Assembly: GCA_011037195.1 (NCBI GenBank)
Contig: JAAEAF010014545.1
Location: 1-64,000 of the forward strand
Length of the DNA stretch: 64,000 nt
Reading direction: 5' to 3'
Source of the DNA: Triatoma infestans
Taxonomy: Eukaryota; Arthropoda; Insecta; Hemiptera; Reduviidae
The notes under the pieces are model-generated. The model ran no database searches and was not told where the DNA came from. It worked only from the letters and a program-made list of their open reading frames with translations. This document shows, one piece after another, positions 1-11,739 of the stretch (positions within the stretch are counted from its first letter, which is position 1; every line of letters begins with the position of its first letter). Position numbers and translations under genes: made by a program.

Positions 1-577
1 AGTCATATAGGCTATGTCACTTTTTGAGTTAATTAAATTGTGTCGCAAATCATTGTCTTTGCTTTCCAGGAATTCCAACACTGAATCAAAGAGCGCATAA
101 AATCGATTTAAACATGCACTTTTAGATAACCAACGTATGTACTTCTGTGTGAAGTAGTAAACGATTATAGTCTTCGTCATTTTCCAAACAAAGTTGAGCA
201 AATAATCTCTCATTGAAGGCATTCCTTTTGATTTTATTAACTGCTCTAATGACATAATCTAGTGATCCATGCAAACGTTCACTAAGATTTTTTGCGACTA
301 AATGATGTCGATAAATGACACAATGTACTTAAAATACATTCGGTACAGCTTGTTTTAAGTATGCCAGAAAGCCTCGGTATCTTCCTACCGAGTTGTACAA
401 TACTGCTAATTTCAATAATAATAAAAATGGATCACAATTTTATTATTTTATATTAAACCTTGCGCGGACACCATGACGTTGTTCAGGGACCCCCAAATCA
501 ATTTTAATTTTCCACGGACCCCCTGAATGATACCGGGGACCCCTGGGGGTCCGTAGGGACCACTTTGGGAACCACTG
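1..577 (-). mobile_element. hAT-type DNA transposon end (ZBED5-like), cut by window edge
   Basis: Minus-strand translation of about 330 down to 1 reads like the domesticated-looking hAT transposase family often annotated as ZBED5/FAM200. It shows a CxxH-type 'IYRHHLVAKNLSERLH' stretch, then 'RLFAQLCLENDEDYNRLLLHTEV', split here as RLFAQLCLENDE and RLLLHTEV. The reading frame is broken near 140-150. Positions 430-577 are non-coding and end, read on the minus strand, in CAGTGGTTCCCAAAG, the classic terminus of this hAT group. The next eight bases (CTCTACAC, 578-585) are the expected position of the 8-bp target duplication, but the other element end lies outside the window. The sequence after 577 belongs to a different repeat that recurs uninterrupted near 32020, which supports this boundary. 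Confidence 0.7.
561..577 (-). repeat. hAT terminal inverted repeat
   Basis: CACTTTGGGAACCACTG on the plus strand is the reverse complement of the CAGTGGTTCCCAAAGTG hAT end. It marks the outer border of the element that fills the first 577 bases. Confidence 0.65.
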
Positions 578-850
578 CTCTACACGAACTTGGTGAATTT
601 GCACTGACGATGGATGAAAATCTGAAACCGATTAGGAATATATGCATGCTGTGGCAGATAAAGTACCATAGTTATCCAGCACTGCGGACCCATCCATATA
701 CTCAACTATTTTCAACTTTAAAAAATAATAAAATTTCGGAAAGTCCAAGATTAGCATACCATTTGTTGCACTCACTTTTAATAATAATTTCAGCGCAACA
801 AATTCAATCACATTTTGAAGATTTGCTTAATTAGAAAACGTTTGCCAACT
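578..850 (+). repeat. Interspersed repeat with hammerhead-like core
   Basis: This repeat matches, on the opposite strand, 31920-32030 and more weakly 13960-14100. Shared blocks are CTCTACACGAACTTGGT, CTGACGATGGATGAAAATC and a downstream GATAAARTACCA. CTGACGA (604-610) followed by a short stem and GAAA (624-627) resembles the conserved core of a hammerhead ribozyme, which is known from Penelope-like elements. The fit is imperfect: the stem is only about four base pairs, with one unpaired base. An 89-codon open frame here has no recognisable domain and I do not call it a gene. Confidence 0.5.
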
Positions 851-965
851 TTTTTTTTTTTTTAAAAAAAAAAAGAGAAGATACACATTTAAACAACACA
901 ACCTTGTGACACACTTTGGAAGTACTACATATGTATGTATATTCAACCGCAAAAGTGGGACACAT

Positions 966-1616
966 ATTACTTTCTCTTACTGATAATAAAGAGGAACTAT
1001 TTGTAATCGTGTCATATTTTCAATATCGAGTTTTCAGCGGAAATGCACGTCTTGAAGGTCCCCTGAGATCAACAGTTGTTTATAGAAAATGGTGTGTGTG
1101 TGTGTGTGTGTGTAAACAGTATAGCTTAAAAATGAAAAATCGTAGAGTTCAAACTTGTTATTCCGTTTAGATATCACCATGGGACCCGACAGTAAGTTAT
1201 CAGTCGAAATTCCTCAACCGGAAGTACCATTTTACTGAATGATTTTTTTTTCACTTTTTTGCGATTTTTTCAAAATGTGACTCCAACGATTTTCTTCAAA
1301 TTCGTTTCATCAACTGTACATAATAAGAGCTACAATTTTTATTTGAAACATTTCTCCGGAATAATTCATTTAAGTTCACTTTTAGTAGAGAGTGGGGTAG
1401 AGGTGGGGTTAGGTTTTCCTCTAAGATGCTATTTCAGTTTACTATACAATTCTGTGATATGAATAATTCATTAGAATTAAATGTGTCGTTGAAATTCCGA
1501 GTTTGAAGAAACTCGGATGACCGGAAGTGCGTTTTCACTGAAACGTATTTTTCAGTTTTCTGCTATTTTCTCTAAAACGACTCCGGCGATCTTCTTTAAA
1601 CTAAGAATGTGAACTA
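966..1616 (+). repeat. Composite TIR/tandem repeat, copy A (5' part)
   Basis: The copy begins at ACTTTCTCTTAC (969-980), followed by the family leader (TGTAATCGTGTC), a (TG)n run at 1091-1112, and the start of tandem subunits. CCGGAAGT occurs at about 1219 and 1519, a period of about 300 bp. It is interrupted after 1616 by a minus-strand LINE and resumes at about 3567. Confidence 0.75.
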
Positions 1617-3566
1617 CATCTTCGATTAGATTGAAAAAAGGGGAGGGCGAGCCTCATTCCTCTGCGACCAACATTAAGAGGTTTATTTTGGATCCCCTAA
1701 GATTATATCACATCCTTCAGCTTCGCCCTCTTAATCGGGCCTAGCAAAGCTGAAAGTGGCTCCGTTATGAAGCTCGCAGCTTTGGGATTGCTTGTCTCAA
1801 TTGAAGAAACCTTGTCCTCATCAAACTGCCTCCTTGGCCACTCTCCTGCCTCCAATCCTTGCCTTATAATCTCCTTGGTGCAGATTGGTCACGCCACAAC
1901 TTCGACTGAAAGACCGTGGCGTACTTCTCTAGGCTGGCCTTAATCTTCAGGCCTGCCTCCATTAACCCCAGCTCCGACCTCAGTCGGCGTTTTGGAGCCA
2001 TTTTTATCCAGACCTAGTTGCCGAACATAAGGGGATCCCTATCCTATTCATTCCTGTTCAGTATAATGTGGAAGTTTCTTTCAAAATAAAACTTAGGAAT
2101 CATCTGTCAGTAGGCATACCAAGTAAATGGTTAGCCTAACTTCCTCAACCAACCTCTGGTTAATACAGTTTTGCCTAGAGGTGTTGGGTGGCGGCCTCTG
2201 CAGGAGTCTATGAATTTCCATTCTGGCTTCGCCTTGGATGAGAATATGTAGAGGTGGTAGATTAAGGAGGACCTCCAGTGCCGCAAGCGGGGTGGTTATC
2301 ATGGCCCCCGTGGCACCCAGGCCTTCCAACTTTTGTGGAAGCGTGAAAGGAACTATTACGGTTTTGTGGGGGTTTATGGATAAATCCTCCTCCCTACACC
2401 AATTCCTGCTTGTACTCACTTTGAGATTGTACTGGGAAGTTTGCATCTTACTACAATCGCCAAGTTATCTGCTTAGCCCAAACAATTGTAGTCATTCGCA
2501 GATAAATGATGGAAGATGTCATCAACGACCAGTGTCCACATCAGAGGGGGACAATACCTTCCCTTGTGGGTCCCTCCTCCTTACTTTCACTCTGAATGGT
2601 CTGGCCTATTGTGAACATATTAATTTATTTCTCAGCCCAGACTCCACTCCGTCTGCTGGTACTCCTCTTCTTTGGAGAGAGTTGGTGACCGAGAAACGCC
2701 ATATATTATTGAATGCGCCCTCTAAGGTGACTTACCTTAGTCTCTTTTTTCTCTAATGATTTTAAAAGTAACCTATTGAGACCTCATCTGTAATGTACCT
2801 GTCCACTAATCTTTCTAGGCTGATCGGTCTATAAGAGCCCGGCGTTAGGCCAGACTCTACCCACTGGGGGGGAGGGGAGGTAAATTACTTTGACACCAAG
2901 CTATATTACCGGTGTATATCGTAGGGCTCTACATGCCCTAAATATTTTACACAGGTACTGTAAGATATTTCTAGTCCTTTTTGTAAAAGGATGGAATCCA
3001 GAGTAAATCCCGTTTACCGCTGGGGATTTGAAGGTTGGGATTTGTTTATGGCCCACCTGACCTAATTTGGCCTCGTAATGAAGGTGGCTCTGGGGATGGT
3101 CTGATGTGCCTTTCCCCAGGGAAAACCGCAACCTTTGAGCATTGAAGTCGGGACGAGCCAGGAAAGTGCGTTTACATATGAAGTTCTAGGTTTCCTCTTC
3201 CGAGACAGTAAAGTTTCCATTCGTCTTCTTGAGGAACCACACTTCGTCCGCAGTACCTCTTTGGCAAATTTTCTGTGGGTTCTGGCGCACGAGGGGACAT
3301 CTACAATTTCCTCGCAAAACCATCGCCACGAACGTCTTTTTGCCTTCCTAATTTCTTTATTGTACTACGTGAGGGCGTTTCTGTATGGGTCCAGTCTGGT
3401 TAAGTTTGGCCATATTGAACAGTTCCTCACCTCAGCCCTCAACTTTTCGAGGCGGTTGTTCCACCAGACCGTCATTCCCGTTTGTGGTCATGACCTTTCC
3501 TGGAAGACCATGGCTATTGCCACCTGCACCTCCTCCACCGTCCGTCCCAGTTCGTCCACCCTGAAT
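1617..3566 (-). mobile_element. Decayed non-LTR retrotransposon (RNase H-group LINE) inside copy A
   Basis: Read on the minus strand, 3560-2900 gives the linker between endonuclease and reverse transcriptase ('VWWNNRLEKLRAEV', then several frame changes). Positions 2500-2093 give the RT tail ('WCREEDLSINPHKTVIVPF', 'PLAALEVLLNLPPLHI'). The catalytic YADD box near 2480 is destroyed: its tyrosine codon is a stop and the second aspartate is asparagine. Codons between the RT tail blocks are also missing, so this copy is dead. The C-terminal family signature matches the LINE at 58452-60000. It lies inside composite repeat copy A, whose sequence continues on both sides. Confidence 0.7.
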
Positions 3567-3700
3567 TACACATAGAAAGAGCTACAACTTTTATTTGAAA
3601 CATTTCTCCGAGTAAAGGGCTTTTGGGGAGGGATGGGTTTATGTTTTCCTCTAAAGTGCTATCTTAGGTGACCATACAATTCTACCATCTATACAAATTT
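3567..3700 (+). repeat. Composite TIR/tandem repeat, copy A (3' part)
   Basis: The sequence resumes with AGAAAGAGCTACAACTTTTA and continues with the subunit consensus (ATTTCTCCG, GGTTTTCCTCTAAAGTGCTAT, TACAATTCTA), directly following the point where copy A stopped at 1616. Confidence 0.65.
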
Positions 3701-4400
3701 AATTAGTAGTAAATAAATTGATAAAATATGTTGGTTGGAATTAAATGACAAAAAGCCCTTTTCTATGTATAAAAACACTTAATTATATAGTATCTCTTTC
3801 CAAGATGGAGCCAGGTCATTCTCAAGATAACACAATTGGATCAGAACAACATAACAGGTTACAGTTTGATGATCGGTTATATAACATATATTAGTTTTTT
3901 TTTAATTCCACAATATCGTTAAATCACTTTATTCGCTTAACTTTATTTTTCTAGAAAAATTTACTTTGGTAAGACTAGATTTAATAACAGCATGTGAAGA
4001 ATGGTTGCGAGAGTGATGTAATGCTAGTTGTGACGAGCTATTTCAGTGCATTGTATTTTCTATCATCAATATAATTTTAATGAGAATTAAAGAGCTCCAA
4101 AAATAACTGATTTTTTGAAGAAAATCGGTATGAACAACTTTGTGTATAATTTGTTTCCGAGAAGAGTGATTTTGAGAGAGTTTGGACAGGACACTTCCTT
4201 CTAAATGTCATTCCATTGAGGTAGAGGTTGGCCGTATGATGGCCATGAAGTAATTATAGAACATTGAAGTAAATATGTTTTGTGAATATGTTACACCGTG
4301 AATATGTTGTTACAGTAGTATCCTTCTCTTATATCTGAGTGTTTTTTCTACTGTCCAGAACATTTCCTATGTCCAGAATAGTAGATGGAATGTAGCTTGG
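3701..4400. other. Gene-free, unassigned
   Basis: AT-rich sequence with no open frame I recognise and no clear repeat boundary. A short imperfect duplication around CTGTCCAGAA occurs near 4350-4380. Confidence 0.4.
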
Positions 4401-4516
4401 ACTGTAGCTTGTGCAGTCCAAGTGAATTTTGGCCTCCCTAACATTTCCTCTATAAGCGTCTCTATCCTGCGCTTTGCGTCTCCATTCATTCACTCCGGTT
4501 TTTCACAGATCATCTT

Positions 4517-4935
4517 CTACGTCCTTGCTCCCGCATTTCCTCGGGCGTCCACTTTTCCCGTTCCGTCGAATATCTCTCGCATTATTTTCTTGGCCATCCT
4601 CTCATCTGGAAGTCTTTCTACATGTCCGAGCCAGCTGAGTCTTTTTGATTTAATGAAACATACTATATCTTCGTGAACTATCAACTCATCCAATTCTTGC
4701 TTGGACCTAATAGGCAAGTAATTTGCGTCCATAGTGGATCAAAAATACGTCCCATTATTCTCCTTTCGAATATTCTCAAAACCTGCTGGTCTGCAACTTT
4801 AAGAGTCCACGTCTCTGCTCCGTAGGAAACTACGGGTCTGACCAGGGACTTGTACAGCTTCAACTTGGTCTTTCTTGATAAAAGAGTCCATTTAAACAAC
4901 TTGAAGTGGCCGTAATATGCCTTATTTCCAGCCAT
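4517..4935 (-). pseudogene. RTE ORF2 C-terminal fragment
   Basis: Two overlapping frames (4935-4681 and 4732-4517) together cover the RTE C-terminus. The first has 'LYKSLVRPVVSYGAETW' and 'RIFERRIMGRIF'; the second has 'SKRLSWLGHVERL'. A frameshift near 4700 separates them. Confidence 0.65.
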
Positions 4936-5226
4936 TATTCTTTTCTTTATCTCTTATTTTCGCCGTTTATTTCCTGTCCAAGGTATGTGAAACAATCTAC
5001 GTCTCCAAATGTATAATCATTGAAGACGAAATTATGCGGTCTTCTCCTTACTTCGGATGTTGATACCCCCATGTATTTGACCTTCGATTCATTGATCACA
5101 AGCTTAATCTATTTGCTTTCTTTGTCAATGTCAATAAGCATTTCTTTTAGTGCTTTATCATTTCTTCCTAAAATCGCGAAATCATCCGCGGTATCCGGGA
5201 ATCTGACATGACCGGCTTGCTAACTT

Positions 5227-5466
5227 CCTTTCGGCTCATTTTTTTTTTTTTTAATTTAAGGCACATCAACATCTAAGTCATTGGCCCCCCCAGAGCCTTC
5301 TCAGTGCACTGCCGGCCTCTGGACAGTGTTCTCTCGCTCCAGACAACACTGTCCATCACCGAACAGTGAGCTGTAGGGGCTGCTAGGAAGAAAAAATCTA
5401 AGGGTAGCACTGAACTCCGCGTGGGAGTCCAGTACGCTAACTACTTTCCCTTTCCCTTTCGGCTCA
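5227..5466 (-). mobile_element. tRNA-derived SINE, with 12-bp target duplication
   Basis: SINE body is 5239-5454, on the minus strand; its 3' poly(A) appears as T-rich sequence at 5239-5252. It is flanked by CCTTTCGGCTCA at 5227-5238 and 5455-5466. It shares the body of the SINE at 10134-10368 (AGTGCACTGCCGGC, ACACTGTCCATCACC, GAACAGTGAGCTGTAG) but has lost part of the tRNA head including the B box. Inserted into the decayed RTE copy. Confidence 0.85.
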
Positions 5467-5961
5467 GTTTTCACAATGTCTTTGTTCAGGACCAAATTAA
5501 ATAGTATCTCAGAGATGGCATCCCCCCTGCCTACACCAGCATAATATATATTTTCTTACTTAAATGGTTACCAATGAACACACTCACTTGTGTTTTGGAA
5601 CATTGTCATTTTTTTTAGATTTATCAGTTTAAGTGGAATGTTGAAGTTCCACAAAGTAGTTGCTTAAAATCTATAAAAAGAATGTTTACGTCCGTATTTT
5701 GTTCAAAGCATTTTTCAAAGACACATTCTTGGCTCAGATGTTCTCCGCCAAACTTAAGCATTCCACTGGAATATAATTTTCTCCTGGGGCTCTATTATTG
5801 TTTAAGAGGGCCATGGCCACTTCAAATTCCTCATAAGAAGGGGGATGAGTATCATGATAACTTTTTGTATTAGGCTGTGTACTGGGAGAGACGTTGGTAT
5901 CTACTTTCGTGGTCACCCTAGCCTTGGGTCTCGGTATTTAGATGTCTTCAAAGTATTCCGC

Positions 5962-6315
5962 CTATCTGTCCATCATATGAACATCTTCTCCAGGTAGCAC
6001 ATCTTGTTTACTGCGGCAAACATTTATTCTGGGCTGAAATCCTTTGCTCAAGCTCCTCACCGCCTGGTAGAATTTCCTAACCTCTTTTCCCTCTTTCATC
6101 TCTTCCATCAATCCAGTCTTCATCCTTAACCAATGCCTCTTCTTATTTCTGCAAAGCTTGGTCGCATTTTTCCTACTAATTAGATATTTTTCTTTGTTAC
6201 TTTTCTTATCTTTTTGTATCATTTTCTGCCTATCCTTATTCTTTTGATCAATAGCCTGTGCGCACTGCTCATCAAACCATTCGCTAATTCTTTCAGGAAC
6301 CTTCACACCAAGCAT
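5962..6315 (-). pseudogene. RTE ORF2 fragment, endonuclease-RT linker
   Basis: The longest surviving frame of the 4.4-7.5 kb RTE copy is 117 codons and rich in Lys/Arg. It has the family's 'WFDEQCAQAI' start and a 'GFQPRINVCRSK' segment that precedes the RT palm in RTE elements. The frame opens and closes at mutations, not at natural ends. Confidence 0.6.
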
Positions 6316-7540
6316 TTTCTTTGCAGCCTCCTCAATTATTTCTTACAGGCTGTTCCATTCCTCATGTGTATCGCACTTCTCCTTACAATTCCGTAGTTTA
6401 CTACTAAAAGTTTCTTTATTTCTTGATCTTTTAATTTCTCAGTGTTCCATCTCTTTCTCTTTATTCTATTCCCTTTCATAACATTTGCCACCCTATGTCT
6501 AAAATGCGCTGTCACGAGGAAGTGATCTGAATCGCAGTTAGTGTCTCTTCAAGCTCGAACATCCATTGAACTGGAGGCGTGTCTTGGAGATCAATACATG
6601 GTAATTTGATTCACCCCACTACTTGGTTTTTCCACTCCTAGCATTCTTTTATGTTCAAAACTAGTGCTTTTTATTTTCATGTTCCAACAGGCAGCAAATT
6701 GCGCTCAACGATGCCCATTGTCATTGGATTTATTTTCAAGCGACATTCTTCAAGTAATCCTCTTTTCCAACTTGGGCATTAAATCTCGTAAGATAGCGGT
6801 AGCGTCATAGCTTGGTATGAGCGCACAGATTCTACTTAATTTATCATAAAAGGCTTCTTTCTCTTCATCACTTTTGTCCTTCGTTGGAGAATGCACGGAA
6901 ATTAGGGAATATTTCTAAATTTTCCTGTAAATCGTATTTTACATATTCTAACGGTACTGGCCTCATAATCGATTAAAGAGCTCCTGACCGATTTATTTAT
7001 CATAAATCCTGTTCCGAAAAGCCCTCTTCTGTCTTTCGAACCGCTATATATGAGAGAGTAATTTTTTGTATCAATGCGCCCTTCACCATAACATCTAATT
7101 TCTTAGAGTGCTGCCACATCAATATTAAATTTATTTAATTCGTTGGCAATCTCTTTCATTTTTCCTAGTTGTAATATAGTCCCAACACGTTCCACGTGGC
7201 CATGGTCAGATCTTTTTGCTTTTTCCGATTTTCTTTTTCTCGTCAGGATCATTGACATTATTCCCATCCATTTTTCCTTGAATTGTGGGTCTCGTAACAT
7301 ATGGTTTTTTACAAAATGAGGAAGTTGCCTTCACCATGGCTGTAGAGCTCTTCCTACCCTTTCGCAGTAGACATTCTAACTTGTCTCTCGTAAACTGGAC
7401 CAGGACCTCCGTCTCTCGCATGTTCGGTGATCTAGACCTCCGAAGGGATTGGTATCCACAGCCTTGGTTAGGATTGGTCAGCTTAACAGAGTCCACCGCG
7501 TAAAGGTGAGAGTGGAGAGGCTTTATGAGACGCATTAAGC

Positions 7541-7797
7541 TTTATGAGGTGATGAGACGCAATTTGTTTTTGTGACAATAGCAGTAATAATAAACACAAA
7601 TTGAAAATTATTTGCAGTATTTGCGTTTAATTATACGTTGATTACAATCATTACCAACAAAACTTTCACTTCACTTTTCAAAAATATCCTTGTCATTTTT
7701 GCAAAACATTTTTAATAAAAAGAGACGCTCAATCACTAACGAATAGCATTTATTTAACAGTTATTAAGATGGTTTCATTACGTTGTGTTAGTGCTGC
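7541..7797. other. Gene-free, unassigned
   Basis: AT-rich sequence between the RTE copy and a composite-repeat fragment. Nothing recognisable seen. Confidence 0.35.
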
Positions 7798-7950
7798 TGG
7801 TAACAGCAACTATTGCGATCGTGTCAAATTTTCCAAATCGTGTTTTCACCAGAAATACAGCTCTTCAGGCCCACTGAATCTTTTCAGACTACTGATTTCA
7901 TTAAAGTAAATCTGAATAGATTTTCCCGAAAATGCTCCAACGATTTTCCT
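7798..7950 (+). repeat. Composite repeat, copy B (5' fragment)
   Basis: Family leader (AACAGCAACTATTGCGATCG, TGTCAAATTTTCC, TTTTCACCAGAAATACA, AGGCCC) followed directly by the CTCCAACGATTTTCCTTCAA block of the subunit, so the middle is deleted. Confidence 0.55.
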
Positions 7951-8389
7951 TCAACTTTGCAACTAGCCATTAGATGCATTATGGGAGTTCTGTGACAGGT
8001 GTGGGAGACATCCAGAATTTGTATTGGTAGTAACAGATAGATCAGAAAATTGTGTGACGAAATAAATCAGAAATTGTGGGGAAAGAATTAAAGGACATTA
8101 GCAGTACCATGGTTTTAATGGTCTTGTTCAAATAGCAGCTAACCTAAGTAACGGAGTGAGGTCGGAAGAAGTTACCAGCGTGGCAGAAGGAAGGTGGTGT
8201 GTGCAAATAGGCCAATAAAGTGCATTTCTTTTTGGGGAAGCAACACATGGCCCTGGTAAATGTCTTAAACAAGACGATATATCGTCTGGTAATGCTCATT
8301 ACAAACTTTTTAGTATTTACAGATCTTTTATAAGAACAAGATAAAAATAAAGACCGATATAAAAGCAAACTTTAGGTGGCGAAAATCAT
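7951..8389. other. Gene-free, unassigned
   Basis: No coding sequence or repeat boundary recognised between two oppositely oriented composite-repeat fragments. Confidence 0.35.
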
Positions 8390-8990
8390 GGGCATTTAAA
8401 CACATCTGGTGTGAACCGTTCACCATACTGACTCATATTGCAATTCTTATAGTTTCTTCAAACTTGGAAGTTTAGTGAAATGCAGTTTAGTAAAAAGGTT
8501 GGCTATTCACGTTCCACCTCCCACTACAATTCCCTAAAATCTATTTTTTCCAGACAAACTTACAAATAAAAGTGAAAGACCTGTTTGCTATATTACGCAC
8601 CATAGCTTAAAGTAAATCGTTGGAGTCGTTATCGTGAAAATAAAAAAAAAACAAAAACAAAACATTGAAAATAGCAGTTCTTCAAGTTGAGAGATTTTAA
8701 CAGATAATATTATGCTGTCCAGATCCCAACTGGAATATCAAGTTTGAGCTCGCAGCGATATTTCATTTTTCCAATTATTTTGTACACACACACATACAAA
8801 CTGTTTTCATTGTTTCCATGGGAACCCAAAATATCTGTTTCCAGTGGAAACTCAATTTCGAAAATTTGACCTTTGATTGCCCCTTGGATTGTTTTAGTAA
8901 AGTATACAAGCTCTCCTCCGTCGACGATATGTTTGAAAACGCGTTAACCATTTTTGAAAAAATGGTTTGATACAAAATTGTGAATCTCGC
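8390..8990 (-). repeat. Composite repeat, copy C (diverged)
   Basis: Minus orientation. The 3' end motif reads CATCTGGTGTGAAC at about 8402. This is followed by diverged subunits (TCGTTGGAGTCGTTATCG near 8620), the (CA)n tract at 8784-8797, and the family leader in reverse (CTCAATTTCGAAAATTTGAC near 8850). It is the most diverged copy in the window. Confidence 0.5.
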
Positions 8991-10121
8991 AGTATAATGA
9001 AAGTATTGCTACTAACCGTATATTAGAATATTTAAAAAGGAATGTTTGTAGAATAAGTAAATTTAATGGTACAATGATTATGTAACAAGTAATTGTTGTG
9101 TTATGAAATTTTGTCGGCCACAGGTGTCGTAATTACAGTGTGCTAACTGTAGTGAGTGGGGTAGGCACCGTGCTTCTCCTGTATGGTGTACACTTTCACC
9201 TTCACAATAACTCATCTTAAATATTTTGGAGAATCTAATTATAGAGTAAACATTAACAATGTCTTTAATATTGAATTTGTGTTTAGAAAGACCCCAACTT
9301 TATAAGAGAAGTTTGGGACTTTAGTTATAAAACAGTCGCGGCCCCAAAACATATCCCGTGAAAGTATAATTTTATTATAAAAATTTAGGGTTTTGACATA
9401 AAAAACAAACAAATAAATCTGTTGTGAAATTCGCATCAATTTTTCACTTACTGAAGCAGTTTTCACATGCTCAAATTGATAAATCTCCTTTAAACTAGAT
9501 TTCTTTAGTTGTCCTTGACATGGCACAAATCTAAATTGTGTACAAATGACAGTCTAGAGTGTGTACAATGACAGTTTAAATCTCTATGAGCCTAAAAATG
9601 AATTTTTATTGAAAAATGTTTCAGATTAAAGTTAAAATCTATTATATGTTTGGTTGGTATATTATCAAATTAAAGAAAATGGTTGGATTTCGGTACAAAT
9701 CGCTAAAACAAAACGAAAACAGCAAAGTGACCAGGTGACAGATCTTGACGAATCCTTTGCGTGCGATCCGTTAGTGATATCTAAATGGAATATCACGTTT
9801 GGGGTTTACACAAAAGCAGACTTCTTAAAAAACCGGTTTTCGAATTCTCGTTTATTAATAAAACCGGTTTTCGAATATTTGTAAAAAAAAAATGAGTTAC
9901 GATTATATAAAATAATTTTTCATATACAGTGTAGAGTTGTATAACACCAATATTAGAATACTTTATTTATATCAATACATAAAATACAATAATCAAATGT
10001 CACATAACAGTACCCACTTCAACCTGGCTCCTTGCAACCTCCTTTTTAATAATCTCCCTAATGCTACAAATATTTTATTTCAAAATAAGCATTTCATTAT
10101 TAATATGTACAAAAAATAATT
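8991..10121. other. Gene-free, unassigned AT-rich stretch
   Basis: Several short open frames occur, but none shows a domain, codon bias or splice structure I can defend. A short inverted motif AAAACCGGTTTT-like pair occurs at 9828-9870. Confidence 0.35.
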
Positions 10122-10380
10122 TACAATTCAGATTTTTTTTTTTTTATTCAAGGCGCGTCAACATCTATGGTCATTGGCGCCCGGAGCGTTCTCAGTGCAC
10201 TGCCGGCTTCCGGACAGTGTTCTCTCGTTACAGACTACACTGTCCATCACCGGACAGTGAGCTGTAGTGCTCCTAGGAAGAAAAAATCCAAGGGCAGTAT
10301 AGCTGGACTCGAACCCGGGTCCTCCGTATGGGAGTCCAGTGCGCTAACCACTAAGCTAATCCCTTCCCTACAATTCAGAT
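10122..10380 (-). mobile_element. tRNA-derived SINE with intact head and 12-bp target duplication
   Basis: The SINE spans 10134-10368 on the minus strand, flanked by TACAATTCAGAT at 10122-10133 and 10369-10380. From its 5' end (10368) it carries a tRNA-like head: A-box region TTAGCTTAGTGGTTAGCG at about 10359-10342 and a perfect B box GGTTCGAGTCC at 10315-10305. A unique body and a poly(A) tail (T run 10134-10144) follow. This is an RNA polymerase III-type retroposon mobilised by a partner LINE. The intact boxes and perfect duplication suggest a relatively recent insertion. Confidence 0.9.
10305..10315 (-). promoter_or_regulatory. Pol III B box of SINE
   Basis: GGTTCGAGTCC on the minus strand equals the consensus B box GGTTCGANTCC. 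It belongs to the SINE head, not to a cellular tRNA gene, because no acceptor stem closes around it. Confidence 0.8.
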
Positions 10381-10739
10381 ATTAAAAGTAAAAATGGAGT
10401 CATTTATTCTATATATAAAAAAATAAAAAAGAACATTTAATTAATAATTCAAATATTAAAATAAAATCTAGTTAAACATAATAATGAATTATTAAATTAA
10501 CCAACATAATATTTTAAATAAATAACTAAAAACATTTAATATTTTGATATTTTAGTAGAACTACAGTGTTAAGAATATTTGGACATCACGAACAAGTCTT
10601 GTCAATTAGTTTTTTTATTAAGTGATTGTTTTACTTATTTTAATATGTAGTGGTGGAACATTTGAATTTATTATATTTTAAACTAGTTAATAAGAGAAGA
10701 AAACATTATCTATACGACTGGGCCAGTGCAGTGGTGGTT

Positions 10740-10869
10740 TGCCGCGTCAGCGTTTTGCTCCTATTATTTCTCTCTGGGTGAGAGACTTGTTTTAAAAAAG
10801 AAGAGTCAGTCTAGCTCGGAGAGCGTTAGTGAATGGAGCCGTACATAGGACTACTTTTCGGTGAGTACC
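10740..10869 (+). promoter_or_regulatory. Possible core promoter and first-exon edge
   Basis: A GC-richer island in AT-rich DNA contains AGTCAGTCTAG (TCAGT resembles the arthropod initiator, about 10805-10809). Some 45 bases later comes an ATG followed by a strong donor CG|GTGAGT at about 10860. It could be a first exon of catalase or of an unseen transcript, but I found no matching downstream exon that would put it in frame, so this is a weak call. Confidence 0.2.
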
Positions 10870-11739
10870 CATGTCATTTTTCTAGCTTCTGGCGCCGAGG
10901 CGGCACATTGGATTGCACTGGCTGAATTAGGGGGTGGGGTTAACGTAAGAAATTTACTGATGTTTAGGATATTATTTACCAGTAATTAGCTTTTAAGCCT
11001 TAGGTTTTGTATTTCACTAATAATTTGATTGATAAGGGTTCTGGCTAGGATAAAATTAATTGTAGAGTAATCTATTATGCAAAGTAGAGTAAAATTTATT
11101 ATTTAAAGTTGAGTAATAGTAAAAAGGAACATATAGTATCGAGGTTGAATGTTAGCCAGTGTTCATGTTATTTTAGTAGTCATCTAACGTTCAATATATC
11201 TTCCGGCAGTTGTGTTATTAACTATTAGACGAATAGAATTCACCGGCTTAACGCCTTCCATTATTTTATTGTAACCTCTCAGTATCAAATATTATATCCT
11301 ATAGCATTACAGTTTTTTTTTTTGAGCTGTATTTTTCCAGGTTTGGTTCTAATATAATAATAAATCTACTAGCGCAGTATAGCTTAATACTTCCCTTATC
11401 CACTAACCTCCCATATCCCGTTACAAATATATGTAAATATTAATGAACAACAATGAACGGAAATCAATTTTTTTAACTTTAGCAACATGAGACAACTTAC
11501 AGCAACTTACTTTTAGAAAAGCTCATATCTCTGCCTTCCAAGCTGCCCCTTAGCGGCAGCCAACACAACCTTTTCCGCCATCCTACATCAGTTATATTGA
11601 AAAATACAATCAAAAAATTGTACGAAATTTGTAAACTTACTTATGTGGGTTAATATAGTGTCTTTAAAATAGTGACTACTAACTAATTGTGACAGGCACG
11701 CCTACTCGGACCACACAGCTAAAACAAATGATTCAATGG
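10870..11739. other. Gene-free, unassigned
   Basis: AT-rich sequence with T-runs (11312-11321). Nothing recognisable as gene or element. Confidence 0.35.

Larger units (their letters stand above)
4410..7540 (-). mobile_element. Decayed RTE-clade LINE
   Basis: Minus-strand order is: an upstream frame (7535-7206), endonuclease beginning near 7190 ('MKEIANELNKFNIDVAAL' then 'EI', 'SLISVHSPTKDKSDEE', 'CDSDHFLV'), an RT linker (6315-5962, 'WFDEQCAQAIDQKNKDRQK'), RT blocks (5916-5000) and the C-terminal RTE signature (4935-4517: 'SYGAETWTLKVADQQVLRIF', 'KRLSWLGHVERLPDERM'). Numerous frameshifts and stops make it non-functional. A SINE with a 12-bp target duplication sits inside the RT region. It is the same clade as the better-preserved element at 44079-47289 but clearly older. 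Confidence 0.8.

Noticed and set aside
565..834. 89-codon open frame
   Set aside because: It begins in the hAT terminus and runs through the hammerhead-like repeat; the copies at 14 and 32 kb do not preserve the frame.
10305..10360. tRNA gene on the minus strand
   Set aside because: A and B boxes are present, but there is no acceptor stem, and the sequence continues into a shared SINE body with poly(A) and target duplications.
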